A stretch of 64,000 bases of DNA. Origin: Hyphomicrobiales bacterium. GTDB lineage: Bacteria > Pseudomonadota > Alphaproteobacteria > Rhizobiales > Rhizobiaceae. Below, piece after piece: positions 27,782 through 36,477 of this stretch; position 1 is the first letter of the stretch, and each line of letters begins with the position of its first letter. The translations under genes and the position numbers were made by a program. Under the pieces are notes generated by a model that was not told the origin of the DNA, did no database searches, and saw nothing but the letters and a program-made list of their open reading frames with translations. Where the stretch lies: the NCBI GenBank assembly GCA_900471815.1, contig UICE01000004.1, positions 248,001 through 312,000 on the forward strand, written 5' to 3'.

Positions 27782-28423
27782 TCAGAAGAAGTTGTTGAAG
27801 GTAATCTTTCTTGACTCTTGGATGTGATGGCGCATCTGCCGTTCCACTTCTGCTTCATCGCGTGCCAGATAAGCGTCTATGATATCGATGTGCTCGGTCA
27901 CGGAGCGATCTTCGCCGTGATACGGATGAGATACCTTAATGCGAATACGATGATTGTGGTCCATGACGATCCCCATGGAACTGAGTAGGAAGCGGTTCTT
28001 GCACTCCTTGAGGAAGCCGTCATGCAGCGTCCTGTCGATGTCGATGAAATACCTACGCATGGTTTCTTCAGACATGCCGGCGGGAGGGTCGATGAGTTTC
28101 TCTCGTAACACCCTTATCCAGTCCTTGTTGGAGTTCTGTCGGCAAGATTGGACCGCTATCGAGGGCTCGTTCAGCAGGCGCATCTCGTAGATGTCGCGGA
28201 TCAGATCGGCAGTGACTTCCGCAACAATCATACCCTTACTGGGATAGATGTAGATAAAACCCTCCTTGCTTAACCGTTGGCAAGCCTCGCGAATGGGGGT
28301 GCGGCTCAGGGCCAACTCCTTTTGAAGCGAATCCTCGCTGACGTCGCTGAGGGGCATAAGCTCACCCTCGATAATCTTGTGTTTTATCGCCTCGTAGGCG
28401 GCCAGCGTTTTCGTGTTTGCCAT
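27782..28423 (-). CDS. GntR-family regulator, FCD subfamily
   Basis: A 213-residue regulator. The winged helix (about 8-70) includes SRTPIREACQRLSKEGFIYIYPSKGMIV, the standard GntR recognition region. The all-helical FCD effector domain (about 80-213) carries the metal- and ligand-binding Asp/His set: IDRTLH, HNHR, EHIDII and MRHH. FCD regulators usually sense sugar acids or other carboxylates. It is divergent from the dehydrogenase gene at 28695, with an 18-bp palindrome between them. It probably represses the 28.7-34.8 kb operon until its carboxylate inducer is present. Confidence 0.92.
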   Translation of the reverse strand: MANTKTLAAYEAIKHKIIEGELMPLSDVSEDSLQKELALSRTPIREACQRLSKEGFIYIYPSKGMIVAEVTADLIRDIYEMRLLNEPSIAVQSCRQNSNKDWIRVLREKLIDPPAGMSEETMRRYFIDIDRTLHDGFLKECKNRFLLSSMGIVMDHNHRIRIKVSHPYHGEDRSVTEHIDIIDAYLARDEAEVERQMRHHIQESRKITFNNFF

Positions 28424-28506
28424 CCTTTGCCTTCCTCATATCTCAAGGCCTTCCGGCACCTACTGCGATGTTACGCATAATGAATGGAACGTCACGAAAG
28501 AAAAAT

Positions 28507-28524
28507 CAACCGATATATTGGTTG
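28507..28524. promoter_or_regulatory. Candidate GntR operator (18-bp palindrome)
   Basis: CAACCGATATATTGGTTG matches its own reverse complement at 16 of 18 positions. It lies in the 271-base gap between the divergent GntR and alcohol dehydrogenase genes, 83 bases from the GntR start. Size and symmetry suit a GntR/FCD dimer. Confidence 0.6.
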
Positions 28525-28694
28525 CATATGACTGGATTTTGCAATAAGTCTGCTCGACGGGCGAAGACATGTCGCCTGAGTGGGAGCGACCAGACTTTTT
28601 TAAGGCGGGAAGATTCTCACTGTATTTGCCGTGCAAATGCAGCTGGGACGCCGCGCCTTGTCGCAGCTGAATGCGGTCGGGGTGGATGGAGCAG

Positions 28695-29711
28695 ATGAAG
28701 AGTATAATTGTTGAAGGGCCAGGCCAGATGAAACTGGTCGAAACGCAGGTTCCATATCCAAGAGGCGGTGAAGTACGTGTCCGTGTCCATCATGCGGGCA
28801 TTTGCGGCTCGGATATTCACATCTATCATGGCACGCACCCATTCGTACGGTATCCGCGCGTGATCGGGCATGAATTCGCCGGAATCATTGATGCGGTCGG
28901 TGCGGGCGTTAGCGCTGCCCGCGTCGGCCAGCGTGTCGCAGTTACCCCCGTCATCAGTTGCGGTGAATGTTATCAGTGCCGTGTCGGCCGGCCCAATGTC
29001 TGTGCAAACCTTCAGGTCTTAGGGGTTCACCGAGATGGAGGCTTCAGTGAATTTTGCTGCGTTCCCGCAGATCTCGCGCATCCTGTTCCGGATATCGTCG
29101 ATGATTGCGCGGCAGCAACGGTCGAGCCTTTTTCCATAGCGGCCAACATGCTGTCGCGAACTGGAGTTGAGCCCTTTGAAGTTGCCTTGGTCTATGGGGC
29201 AGGCCCGATAGGGATGACTGTCATCCAGGCGCTTAAGGGTGTTCATCGGGTCGAAAAGTTAATCGTGGTAGACCATATCGAGACAAGGCTCAATTGGGCG
29301 CGTGCGGCAGGTGCAGATCTTGCAATCGACACCTCTAACCTCGAATTGCCGGGTTTCCTCGCCGAGAGGGGTTTGAAGCCGACGTTAATAATCGACGCTG
29401 CGTGCCATCCCTCAATTTTGGAAGAGGCCATCGAGCTGGCGTCCCCTGCGGCGCGGATTGGTCTCATGGGGTTTTCGCCGGATCCAAGCTCCGTCTCTCA
29501 GCGTAAACTTAATGCAAAAGAGCTCTCGATATTTGCCTCGCGGCTCAACAACCGGCAGTTCCCTAATGTGATTAACTGGATGGCAGGCGGGCAGATTAAT
29601 CCGGCGCAATTTATCAGCCACCATTTTCCGTTCACGAGTGTGCATGATGCATTCGCGCTTCTCGAAGCCACGCCAGCTGATTGCTGCAAGGTGATGCTCG
29701 ATTTCGCCTGA
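28695..29711 (+). CDS. Zinc-dependent alcohol dehydrogenase (RspB/polyol dehydrogenase type)
   Basis: A 338-residue medium-chain dehydrogenase. It has catalytic zinc ligands in AGICGSD and GHE, and a structural-zinc cysteine cluster (CGECYQCRVGRPNVC). The Rossmann loop GAGPIG is near residue 169. The ATG at 28695 follows GATGGAG closely; in-frame starts at 28671 and 28686 are possible and add up to eight residues. Relatives oxidise L-galactonate, L-gulonate, sorbitol or threonine. Adjacent acid-sugar dehydratase and SDR genes favour a sugar-acid or polyol substrate. It is the first gene of the operon facing the GntR regulator. Confidence 0.9.
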   Translation: MKSIIVEGPGQMKLVETQVPYPRGGEVRVRVHHAGICGSDIHIYHGTHPFVRYPRVIGHEFAGIIDAVGAGVSAARVGQRVAVTPVISCGECYQCRVGRPNVCANLQVLGVHRDGGFSEFCCVPADLAHPVPDIVDDCAAATVEPFSIAANMLSRTGVEPFEVALVYGAGPIGMTVIQALKGVHRVEKLIVVDHIETRLNWARAAGADLAIDTSNLELPGFLAERGLKPTLIIDAACHPSILEEAIELASPAARIGLMGFSPDPSSVSQRKLNAKELSIFASRLNNRQFPNVINWMAGGQINPAQFISHHFPFTSVHDAFALLEATPADCCKVMLDFA

Positions 29712-29752
29712 GACCGCCACCCCATACGTCCGCACAGACAAGGAATCAACCG

Positions 29753-30940
29753 ATGCAGATCGTCAAAGTAGAGGCCCGTCATGTTGCCCAATCCATGTGG
29801 GGCAATTTTTGGCAACAGCAGAAGAGTGTCCGGGGTCCCAGCCCGATGAATGAATTTGCGCGTCGGGGCGAAGGCTGGTCCTGGTACACCTGGCCACAGG
29901 GCATTGTCGTCGTCCGCGTCACCCTTGACGATGGCACGACAGGACTCGGTTATGCCGAAGACGGGATCGGAGTCGCAACACTGATAGTCAACGGTCATCT
30001 TGCCAAAATTGCCACGGGCCTCGACGCCTGGGCAACAGAAGCGGTCTGGGACCAGATGTTCCGTGCGTCGATCGTCTACGGGCGCAAAGGTGCCGCGCTT
30101 CTTGCAATGAGCGCCATCGACATTGCGCTTTGGGATGCGCTTGGAAAGAAGGTGGATCAGCCGGTTTATCGCTTGCTCGGTGGCCATCACCAAAAGCAAA
30201 TCCGGGCTTACGCCAGCAAAGTTCAGCCTGACGACGACCTGAAGGAAGTCAGACGCATGGCGAGGGACTACGTCGAGCGCGGCTATCAAGCGATCAAAGC
30301 GAATTTTCCCTATGGACCAGCCGATGGACGCGAAGGTCTTGTCAAGAACCTACGGTACATCGGAGCGGTGCGCGAAGAGATTGGCGATGGCGTCGACCTC
30401 ATGACAGACGCCTATATGGGCTGGAACCGGCCCTTTGCTTTGGAAATGATTCGTGAGCTACGCCAGTTCTCGCTGCGCTGGGTCGAGGAGCCGCTGATCC
30501 CGGATGACATTTCCGGTCATGCCATGCTTCGTGAACAGAACTTCGTTCCGATTGCGACCGGTGAGCACGAGTTCTCACGTTACGGATTCCAGCAGCTTCT
30601 GGATGCACGCGCCGCCGATGTGTTGCAGCCGGATGTGCACCGGCTGGGCGGCCTGACAGAATTTCGCCGTGTCGCGCAGATGGCATCGGGTTCCGGCATC
30701 GAGGTGACGCCTCACGTCTATTCCGCAGCGACGCTTCATGGCGTGCTGTCGCAGCCGAACTGTACCTGGATTGAACATTTAACCAACCCGTCCTTTTGGG
30801 GCGAGGGCCAACGAGTGAAACCGCTCTTCCTCGGTGAACCGGAGGTCGTCAATGGCGTGCCGGCGATGCCAACCGAACCTGGTATCGGCCTTCGCATCAA
30901 TGTCGATGCCATGCCGGAACTGCGTGACTGGGCTGAGTAA
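29753..30940 (+). CDS. Acid-sugar dehydratase, enolase superfamily (rhamnonate dehydratase-like)
   Basis: A 395-residue MR-group enzyme. Visible residues are K182 (AIKANFPYG), metal ligands D219, E245 (WVEEP) and E271 (TGEHEF), and the D294/H321 catalytic dyad (LQPD, TPHVY). The intact dyad distinguishes it from the 15547 paralog, where the aspartate is replaced. The D294-H321 pair with a KxN motif resembles L-rhamnonate-type dehydratases, but a different aldonate is possible. The ATG at 29753 gives the usual length; upstream in-frame codons overlap the intergenic gap. It would make a 2-keto-3-deoxy acid for the downstream SDR. Confidence 0.9.
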   Translation: MQIVKVEARHVAQSMWGNFWQQQKSVRGPSPMNEFARRGEGWSWYTWPQGIVVVRVTLDDGTTGLGYAEDGIGVATLIVNGHLAKIATGLDAWATEAVWDQMFRASIVYGRKGAALLAMSAIDIALWDALGKKVDQPVYRLLGGHHQKQIRAYASKVQPDDDLKEVRRMARDYVERGYQAIKANFPYGPADGREGLVKNLRYIGAVREEIGDGVDLMTDAYMGWNRPFALEMIRELRQFSLRWVEEPLIPDDISGHAMLREQNFVPIATGEHEFSRYGFQQLLDARAADVLQPDVHRLGGLTEFRRVAQMASGSGIEVTPHVYSAATLHGVLSQPNCTWIEHLTNPSFWGEGQRVKPLFLGEPEVVNGVPAMPTEPGIGLRINVDAMPELRDWAE

Positions 30941-30960
30941 TTTCAGGAAGGAGAACGACC

Positions 30961-31710
30961 ATGAACAATGACAAGACGCTGACCGGTAAAACTGCTTGGA
31001 TCCTGGGTGGCGGTAGCGGCCTTGGGGCCGCTGCAGCCGACAATCTTGCATCGCTGGGTGCGCGCGTTGTGGTTTCAGGTCGTCGCATTGACGCCTTGGA
31101 AAGTGTCGTCAAGCGGATCGTTGATGCGGGCGGTAACGCTGGAGCGATCCAAGTTGACGTACTCGACCGTAGTCAGATCGAAGCCGCAGCTGGAAAGATC
31201 GGAGTGGTCGACATCCTCATCTACAGTTCGGGAACCAATGTGCCGCGCAGACGCCTGGCGGACCTGGACGGATTGGACTGGGAACGCATCGTCGGTGTCA
31301 ATCTCAATGGTGCGCTGCATAGTGTTCAAGCGGTGCTACCGGGCATGCGAAGAAACGGCGCGGGCACCGTTGTCGTGATCTCATCCTGGGCGGGATGGCG
31401 CATGGAACCCGTTGCGGGGGCGTCCTATTCAGCTACCAAGCACGCACTTCCCGCTCTGTGTGAGACGATAAATATCGAGGAAGGCCTGAACGGGATCCGC
31501 GCCACCTGCCTTATGCCTGCAGAAGCCAACACAGAAGTTCTCGATACCCGCGCCGATCCGCCATCCGCGGAGGCGAGAGCAAAAATGCTACGGGCGGCAG
31601 ATGTCGGCGGCATCGTAGGATATATCGCCAGCGCTCCGGCAGGAGTGTGCTTCAATCAGGTTGTGATGAGCCCCGTTCATAACAATTTCTACGTTCCGCG
31701 TAACCCGTAG
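30961..31710 (+). CDS. Short-chain dehydrogenase/reductase
   Basis: A 249-residue classical SDR. It has the cofactor loop GGGSGLG (residues 16-22), SSGTN near residue 90, the catalytic serine in VVISSWAG and the YSATK tyrosine-lysine pair. An AAGGAG-type ribosome-binding site lies 7 bases before the ATG. Between a dehydratase and an ABC importer it may oxidise or reduce a sugar-acid intermediate, for example a 2-keto-3-deoxy acid. The exact step is inferred. Confidence 0.9.
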   Translation: MNNDKTLTGKTAWILGGGSGLGAAAADNLASLGARVVVSGRRIDALESVVKRIVDAGGNAGAIQVDVLDRSQIEAAAGKIGVVDILIYSSGTNVPRRRLADLDGLDWERIVGVNLNGALHSVQAVLPGMRRNGAGTVVVISSWAGWRMEPVAGASYSATKHALPALCETINIEEGLNGIRATCLMPAEANTEVLDTRADPPSAEARAKMLRAADVGGIVGYIASAPAGVCFNQVVMSPVHNNFYVPRNP

Positions 31711-31826
31711 GATTTGTCGGCGGTCGTCGCGAGACGATCTTGAAATGTGGCACGTAAGCGAACCTAGCAGTGGCTTCCGCCGAGGCTAAGGTCCTTAACG
31801 CTCTAGAGGAAAGGGAGGTAGAAAGC

Positions 31827-32507
31827 ATGAGTTATAATTTGGATTTTAATTCCGTTCTTGCGCGAAGCGATGAACTGCTTCAGGGCGCATTGCTGACGCT
31901 CACCATCACCATGATCTCGCTTGTGTTCGGCGTTGTAATCGCAGCGCTCGGTGCCTACCAGCTCACCAACGGCAGGCGCTGGACCCAAAGGATATGGGGC
32001 GCCTACATCGAGATCGTGCGCAACACGCCGCTTCTCGCGCAACTGTTTCTCATCTTTTTCGGGCTTCCCGCGCTTGGCCTGAAAATGGGTGCAAACGTCG
32101 CAGCAGTGGTGGCGTTGTCGCTCAATTTCTCAGCCTACGCAGCCGAAATCATTCGCTCCGGTGTGGACAGCATTCCGGCCGGGCAGACTGAGGCCGGTAA
32201 GGCGCTCGGATTGCGGAACGACCAGATATTCTTCCGCATTATTCTGAAGCCTGCGCTTGCGACGATCTATCCGGCCCTTGCTGCTCAGTGCGTACTTGTG
32301 CTGCTCGGAAGCGCAATTATTTCCACCATTTCAGCCAATGATTTGAGCTCCAGCGCTGCACTTATCCAGTCTGCGACCTTCCGGCCGTTCGAAGTCTACT
32401 TCGTGGTAACAGCGATCTATCTGGTGATGGCACTTGCTCTCCAAGGTGGCTTGGATCTGCTCGGCCGCGCCGCATTTCCGTTCAAATCACCTCCCGGGGC
32501 AAGCTGA
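31827..32507 (+). CDS. Polar-amino-acid-type ABC permease, subunit 1 (second importer)
   Basis: A 226-residue membrane protein. It has the EIVRNTPLLAQ motif, the EAGKALGLRNDQIFFRIILKPA coupling loop near residues 125-146 (positions approximate), and about five membrane segments. The ATG at 31827 follows GGGAGGTAG; a longer reading from 31770 lacks a ribosome-binding site. It belongs to the GntR-side operon and is distinct from the permeases at 24586-25933. Confidence 0.92.
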   Translation: MSYNLDFNSVLARSDELLQGALLTLTITMISLVFGVVIAALGAYQLTNGRRWTQRIWGAYIEIVRNTPLLAQLFLIFFGLPALGLKMGANVAAVVALSLNFSAYAAEIIRSGVDSIPAGQTEAGKALGLRNDQIFFRIILKPALATIYPALAAQCVLVLLGSAIISTISANDLSSSAALIQSATFRPFEVYFVVTAIYLVMALALQGGLDLLGRAAFPFKSPPGAS

Positions 32508-32508
32508 C

Positions 32509-33207
32509 ATGCACCAGTTTAGTTACACTCACGTCATTTACCTTATTGAGGCAGCACGATGGACAGTCGCTCTTTCAATGATTGCGTTTGCTGGTGGCAG
32601 CGTGCTCGGCTTCTTCTTTGCGATCGCCCGCGTCCAGCCGGCTAGCAATTTCGTTCGCCGCGTTACGCTCGTCATTATGCGCTTGTTCCAGGCAACACCG
32701 CTCCTCATGCAGCTTTTCATCTTCTACTTCGGCCTCAGCATCGTGGGACTTGAACTGAGTGCTTGGACCTCCGCCAGCATCGCCCTGATCGTCTATACCG
32801 GAACGTTTCTGGGCGAAATCTGGCAAGGCTGCATCAATGCCGTGCCACAGGGGCAGAACGATGCCGGCAAGGCACTCGCATTGCGCTATCCGCAGCGAAT
32901 GAGCCGTATAATCCTGCCGCAGGCATCCCGAATCGCTCTCGCGCCCACTGTCGGCTTTCTTGTGCAGGTCATCAAAAGCACCTCGCTCGCGTCCATCGTC
33001 GGTTTTGCAGAACTTATCCGAGCCAGCCAAATGGTGAACAACGTCACGCTTAGACCGCTGCTGGTCTATTCGATCGTGATGCTGATTTACTTCGCCCTTT
33101 GCTGGCCGCTCTCCTTGTGGAGCCGCCATCTCGAACGGCGCATGTCGGCCAAAGGCCGGACTGGAAGCGCCATAATCGACCCTAAACTGCAAGTTGTTGC
33201 AGCCTAA
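32509..33207 (+). CDS. Polar-amino-acid-type ABC permease, subunit 2 (second importer)
   Basis: A 232-residue membrane subunit that starts one base after the stop of its partner (TGA C ATG), so translation is coupled. The RLFQATPLLMQLFIFYFG stretch and the NDAGKALALRYPQRMSRIILPQ loop are family hallmarks. It forms the translocation pore with the 31827 product. Confidence 0.92.
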   Translation: MHQFSYTHVIYLIEAARWTVALSMIAFAGGSVLGFFFAIARVQPASNFVRRVTLVIMRLFQATPLLMQLFIFYFGLSIVGLELSAWTSASIALIVYTGTFLGEIWQGCINAVPQGQNDAGKALALRYPQRMSRIILPQASRIALAPTVGFLVQVIKSTSLASIVGFAELIRASQMVNNVTLRPLLVYSIVMLIYFALCWPLSLWSRHLERRMSAKGRTGSAIIDPKLQVVAA

Positions 33208-33229
33208 CTTCAACCAGGGAGGAACCAGC

Positions 33230-34024
33230 ATGAACATCAACCGCTTTATTAAACTTACAGCCGCGAGCCTGATTGCATCATTTGCACTGTTCGGCAGTGC
33301 AAACGCCCAGTCCATAGAGGATGTCGTCAAGCGCGGAAAACTTCTCGTCGCTATCGACACCACCTATGCACCGTTTGGAACGATCAACGAAAAAATGGAG
33401 CCGGATGGGTTCGAAGTCCAGTTGGCAAAGGAAATGGCGACTGCTCTCGGCGTGACCGCGGAAATTGTTCCGGTCAACACTGCCAACCGAATTCCGGTCC
33501 TCCTGACCAATAAGGCAGATATCACGCTCTCAACCTTGGCGATCACGCCCCAGCGAGCCGCACAGGTTATGTTCTCAATCCCTTACTCTGGTGTGAAATT
33601 CCAGATTATTGCGGATAAGTCCCGCAATATTAAAAGTCCCACCGACCTCGCAAATCTGAAGATTGGTGTCATTCGCGGCGGTGCCGCACAGGGGCCTTTG
33701 AATGCCGTTATTTCACAGGACACGACAGTCGTTCAGTTCGATGACGTCGCCGGTTGCGTCCAAGGCCTTTTGTCGGGCCAGGTGGATGCCATCGCCGAAG
33801 GCTGGCTGTTGCCTGGTAAAATGAACCAGAGCACGGGCTCGGAAAAATATGAGGCTAAATTCGATCTCGGCGAATCTCATTACGGCATGGCCGTTCGCCG
33901 CGGCTCGTTCGATCTGCTGCAGTGGGTGAACACTTTCATCTACACTTACAAGACCAACGGTAAACTCGCTGAACTTCATCAGCAATACATTCAGCTGCCG
34001 TTGCCCAACCTGCCTTCATTCTAA
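33230..34024 (+). CDS. ABC importer binding protein, polar-amino-acid type (second importer)
   Basis: A 264-residue SBP_bac_3 protein with a signal peptide ([20 protein letters not shown], cleavage near ANAQS). Landmarks are [16 protein letters not shown] and [11 protein letters not shown]; the latter replaces the RGTTxD loop of the three proteins at 21.8-27.5 kb, suggesting a different ligand. An AGGGAGGAA ribosome-binding site fixes the ATG at 33230. Confidence 0.92.
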   Translation: MNINRFIKLTAASLIASFALFGSANAQSIEDVVKRGKLLVAIDTTYAPFGTINEKMEPDGFEVQLAKEMATALGVTAEIVPVNTANRIPVLLTNKADITLSTLAITPQRAAQVMFSIPYSGVKFQIIADKSRNIKSPTDLANLKIGVIRGGAAQGPLNAVISQDTTVVQFDDVAGCVQGLLSGQVDAIAEGWLLPGKMNQSTGSEKYEAKFDLGESHYGMAVRRGSFDLLQWVNTFIYTYKTNGKLAELHQQYIQLPLPNLPSF

Positions 34025-34056
34025 GCCTGCTGACCAATTTCCGAAGGAGTAAAGAG

Positions 34057-34830
34057 ATGGGCCTCAATACAACGATCGCCGATAACAAAGGTTGGAATCT
34101 CGCAGTCTCAATCAAGGACGTCAACAAGTGGTACGGTACACACCAAGCCCTAAAAGATGTTTCGCTGGACGTGGAATCTGGTCGCCGTGTCGTGGTCTGT
34201 GGCCCATCGGGCTCCGGAAAATCAACCCTTATCCGCTGCATCAACGGTCTTGAGGAGTTTCAGAAGGGGGACATCGTCGTCGATGGTGTCCCGCTCCGGC
34301 CAGACATGAGGGGTGTCGAAAGGATCCGTGAGAACGCCGGCATGGTGTTCCAGCAATTCAACCTCTTTCCGCACCTGACGGTATTGGAAAACTGTACGCT
34401 CGCTCCCGTGTTGGTAAAAAAAGTCTCTAAGATCGCGGCGCGGGAAACCGCAATGAAATTCCTCGAAAAGGTCCGAATACCGGAGCAAGCAAACAAGTTC
34501 CCAAGCCAATTGTCGGGTGGCCAGCAACAACGGGTGGCGATCGCGCGCGCTCTCTGCTTGATGCCAAAGATCATGCTATTCGACGAGCCAACATCTGCGC
34601 TCGACCCGGAAATGGTCAACGAAGTTCTCGACACGATGATCGAACTCGCCGGCGAAGGAATGACGATGGTTTGTGTCACGCACGAAATGGGATTCGCCCG
34701 CAAGGTAGCAGACAGTATCATCTTCATGGACGCCGGCGCGATCGCCTTTTCCGGTACTCCAGATGAGTTTTTTAATGGAAATGATAACGCCCGCGTCAAA
34801 GATTTCATCGGCAAAATCAACCATGCGTAA
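34057..34830 (+). CDS. Polar-amino-acid-type ABC ATPase (second importer)
   Basis: A 257-residue ATPase. It has Walker [10 protein letters not shown], the Q-loop in [10 protein letters not shown], the signature [14 protein letters not shown], Walker [12 protein letters not shown], and the switch histidine in VTHEMGF. It completes the permease-permease-binding protein-ATPase set. The plus-strand operon ends here; the next genes are on the minus strand and mostly broken. Confidence 0.95.
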   Translation: MGLNTTIADNKGWNLAVSIKDVNKWYGTHQALKDVSLDVESGRRVVVCGPSGSGKSTLIRCINGLEEFQKGDIVVDGVPLRPDMRGVERIRENAGMVFQQFNLFPHLTVLENCTLAPVLVKKVSKIAARETAMKFLEKVRIPEQANKFPSQLSGGQQQRVAIARALCLMPKIMLFDEPTSALDPEMVNEVLDTMIELAGEGMTMVCVTHEMGFARKVADSIIFMDAGAIAFSGTPDEFFNGNDNARVKDFIGKINHA

Positions 34831-34835
34831 GACGG

Positions 34836-35105
34836 TCAAGCGCACGTGCGGAGGAGTTCAATCTGCACGTTCGAAACGGCTTCAATGAAGCGAACCGAAA
34901 GTCCTGGGGCTCTATCTCGCAGCACCGGGGCGAGGCTTGGTGGGAATGAGTACGTCGCAGCACCGACGAACCCGATTGACACATTGCCTTCGCTGAATGT
35001 CGATGCACTGCGTGCGGCCGTCAGTGCTTTGTCCACCTGTGCCACGATCTCGAGCGCTTCTCGCCGCAACGCTTCGCCTGCCGATGTCATGCAACGGTCG
35101 GTCGC
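34836..35105 (-). pseudogene. Remnant of a LysR-family regulator (effector-domain start only)
   Basis: The minus-strand frame reads as the linker helix and first strands of a LysR effector domain: SAGEALRREALEIVAQVDKA, then VSIGFVGAATYSF and APGLSVRFIEA. The N-terminal helix-turn-helix is absent. The C-terminal two thirds are lost at a stop near 34836, just after the ABC operon. Both ends are truncated, so it is a gene fragment left by deletion. Confidence 0.7.
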
Positions 35106-35127
35106 CGTCTTTACGGTTTTCGGAGCG

Positions 35128-35663
35128 TTAACCATTGTTCACCAGCATCTGGATAGTAAGGTGAATTCTTGCTCTCTCATCATCAGGCAGTTCGATAAGC
35201 TTGAGCAGATCAGCAAGAAGGAGTCCGATAACGGCGAAAAACGCGACACGTTCATACGGGATAATGGGAGACCGTGCATCGAACCGCTCGAGCAACGAAG
35301 TTCCGAATGCCTGCAATTCCTTTGAGGCACGACCATTGCCAGCACTCAGGATCAAGGGTGCAAAACGATCTTTTCCCTTTTGCCAGTCGTCCCAGATCTA
35401 CGCGAGCATGGCGGGAGAAAGTCACTGGTACCGGGTTGCAGTTTCGAGAGCCTGTGCTCGATACGAGCAATGAAACGTCTCTCGATGCTTCGCTCGAGAT
35501 CATTCTTTGTCCGAAAATGATAGAGCAATCCACCCTTGGTGATCCCCGCCCGCTCTGCGACAGTACTCAAGGTCAAGCCGACGATCCCGTGCGCCAGCAA
35601 AACGTCTTCGGCAGCATCAAGAATTTGATCGATTGTCATCGCACTGCGTCGCGAACTGGTCAC
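35128..35663 (-). pseudogene. Broken TetR-family regulator (frameshift plus nonsense codon)
   Basis: From 35663 the frame encodes a normal TetR N-terminus (TIDQILDAAEDVLLAHGIV, VAERAGITKGGLLYHF). Near 35412 it leaves register. One extra base in a CTCCCGCC run explains the shift. Another frame then continues as SPAMLA, a TAG stop where a glutamine codon (CAG) would be expected, then IWDDWQKGKDRF and a plausible ligand-binding domain to the stop at 35128. Two lesions make it a true pseudogene. The same subfamily is also broken at 5912-6142. Confidence 0.78.
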
Positions 35664-35712
35664 CGATTAAGTGCCTCCGATTGAACACTAGGCGTTACGG
35701 TTTCCGGTTTTA

Positions 35713-36378
35713 TCAAACGGAAGCCTTGCGAATTGTGCGCATTACCATTTCATAGTGTGTGTTCTTATAAATTTTAATTTCAGGCAGATTTGTATTGTCC
35801 GCGCTCAGGAGCGTGTCGATTGCGTAGGTTAATACCGGGCTAATCAAAACTTGACTGATGTGGCCCTCCGCCCAGATTTCAAAGACGCCCTCGCGAACGC
35901 CCTTCTTAAGAATGCGATCAAAGATCGTCAGCAGGGGTTTGATGAACTGATCAAAATGAGTCGATACGAGTGTCGGGAAACTGCGGCCATCGGCAATGAG
36001 AAAACGAAGAATTTCACGTGAATAAGGATCGACGGTCATGTGGTCGTAAATCTCGTCGAGAAATAATCTGACGAGTTCATCGCACGACCGGTGCTGGTGC
36101 TGCTCCAGGAATTGGTTTTCATCGAGAATCGGCTGCGAGAGCTTGCCAACGACCTCCTGGAACAGTTCTTCCTTGTTCTGAAAGTAGAGATAGATCGTGC
36201 CTTTGGTGACGCCCGCGCGAGTAGCCACATCTTCAATTCGCGTTGCTGTATAACCGCGTTCAACGAATTCCTCAAAGGCAGCAAGAAGAATTTCCTGCGG
36301 ACGCTGCGCTTTACGGAGGGCTCGTGGCCCAAGTTCGTTGTCCACGACAGGCTCCCGCGCATGTTTGGTTTCGTCCAT
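35713..36378 (-). CDS. TetR-family repressor, divergent from the second RND operon
   Basis: A 221-residue regulator. The DNA-binding domain (about 30-75) reads ILLAAFEEFVERGYTATRIEDVATRAG followed by VTKGTIYLYFQNKEELF (in two parts). The C-terminal helical domain has the length of TetR_C regulators of efflux pumps. The ATG at 36378 follows AAGGATGG; the frame is open to 36453 but would cross the operator. It faces the adaptor gene at 36478, and the 20-bp inverted repeat at 36421-36440 lies between them. It most likely represses the pump operon and perhaps itself. Confidence 0.92.
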   Translation of the reverse strand: MDETKHAREPVVDNELGPRALRKAQRPQEILLAAFEEFVERGYTATRIEDVATRAGVTKGTIYLYFQNKEELFQEVVGKLSQPILDENQFLEQHQHRSCDELVRLFLDEIYDHMTVDPYSREILRFLIADGRSFPTLVSTHFDQFIKPLLTIFDRILKKGVREGVFEIWAEGHISQVLISPVLTYAIDTLLSADNTNLPEIKIYKNTHYEMVMRTIRKASV

Positions 36379-36420
36379 TTTCCCATCCTTGTGTGCTGTC
36401 AACTCTCTGCAATTTATAAA

Positions 36421-36449
36421 TTGACTGAACGGATAGTCAATAGTATACC
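36421..36449 (+). promoter_or_regulatory. TetR-type operator overlapping a sigma70-like promoter
   Basis: TTGACT (36421-36426) and AGTCAA (36435-36440) form the arms of a 20-bp inverted repeat. TTGACT also reads as a -35 box with TATACC as -10 at 36444-36449, 17 bases apart. A repressor on the repeat would cover the -35 of the pump operon that starts at 36478. Confidence 0.65.
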
Positions 36450-36477
36450 GCATTTACTTTTCACGGGATGTCTCATC

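Noticed and set aside
31741-31770. Weak match to the TCTCA motif before the second importer
   Set aside because: Only about 10 of 15 positions agree and there is no symmetry; treated as chance.
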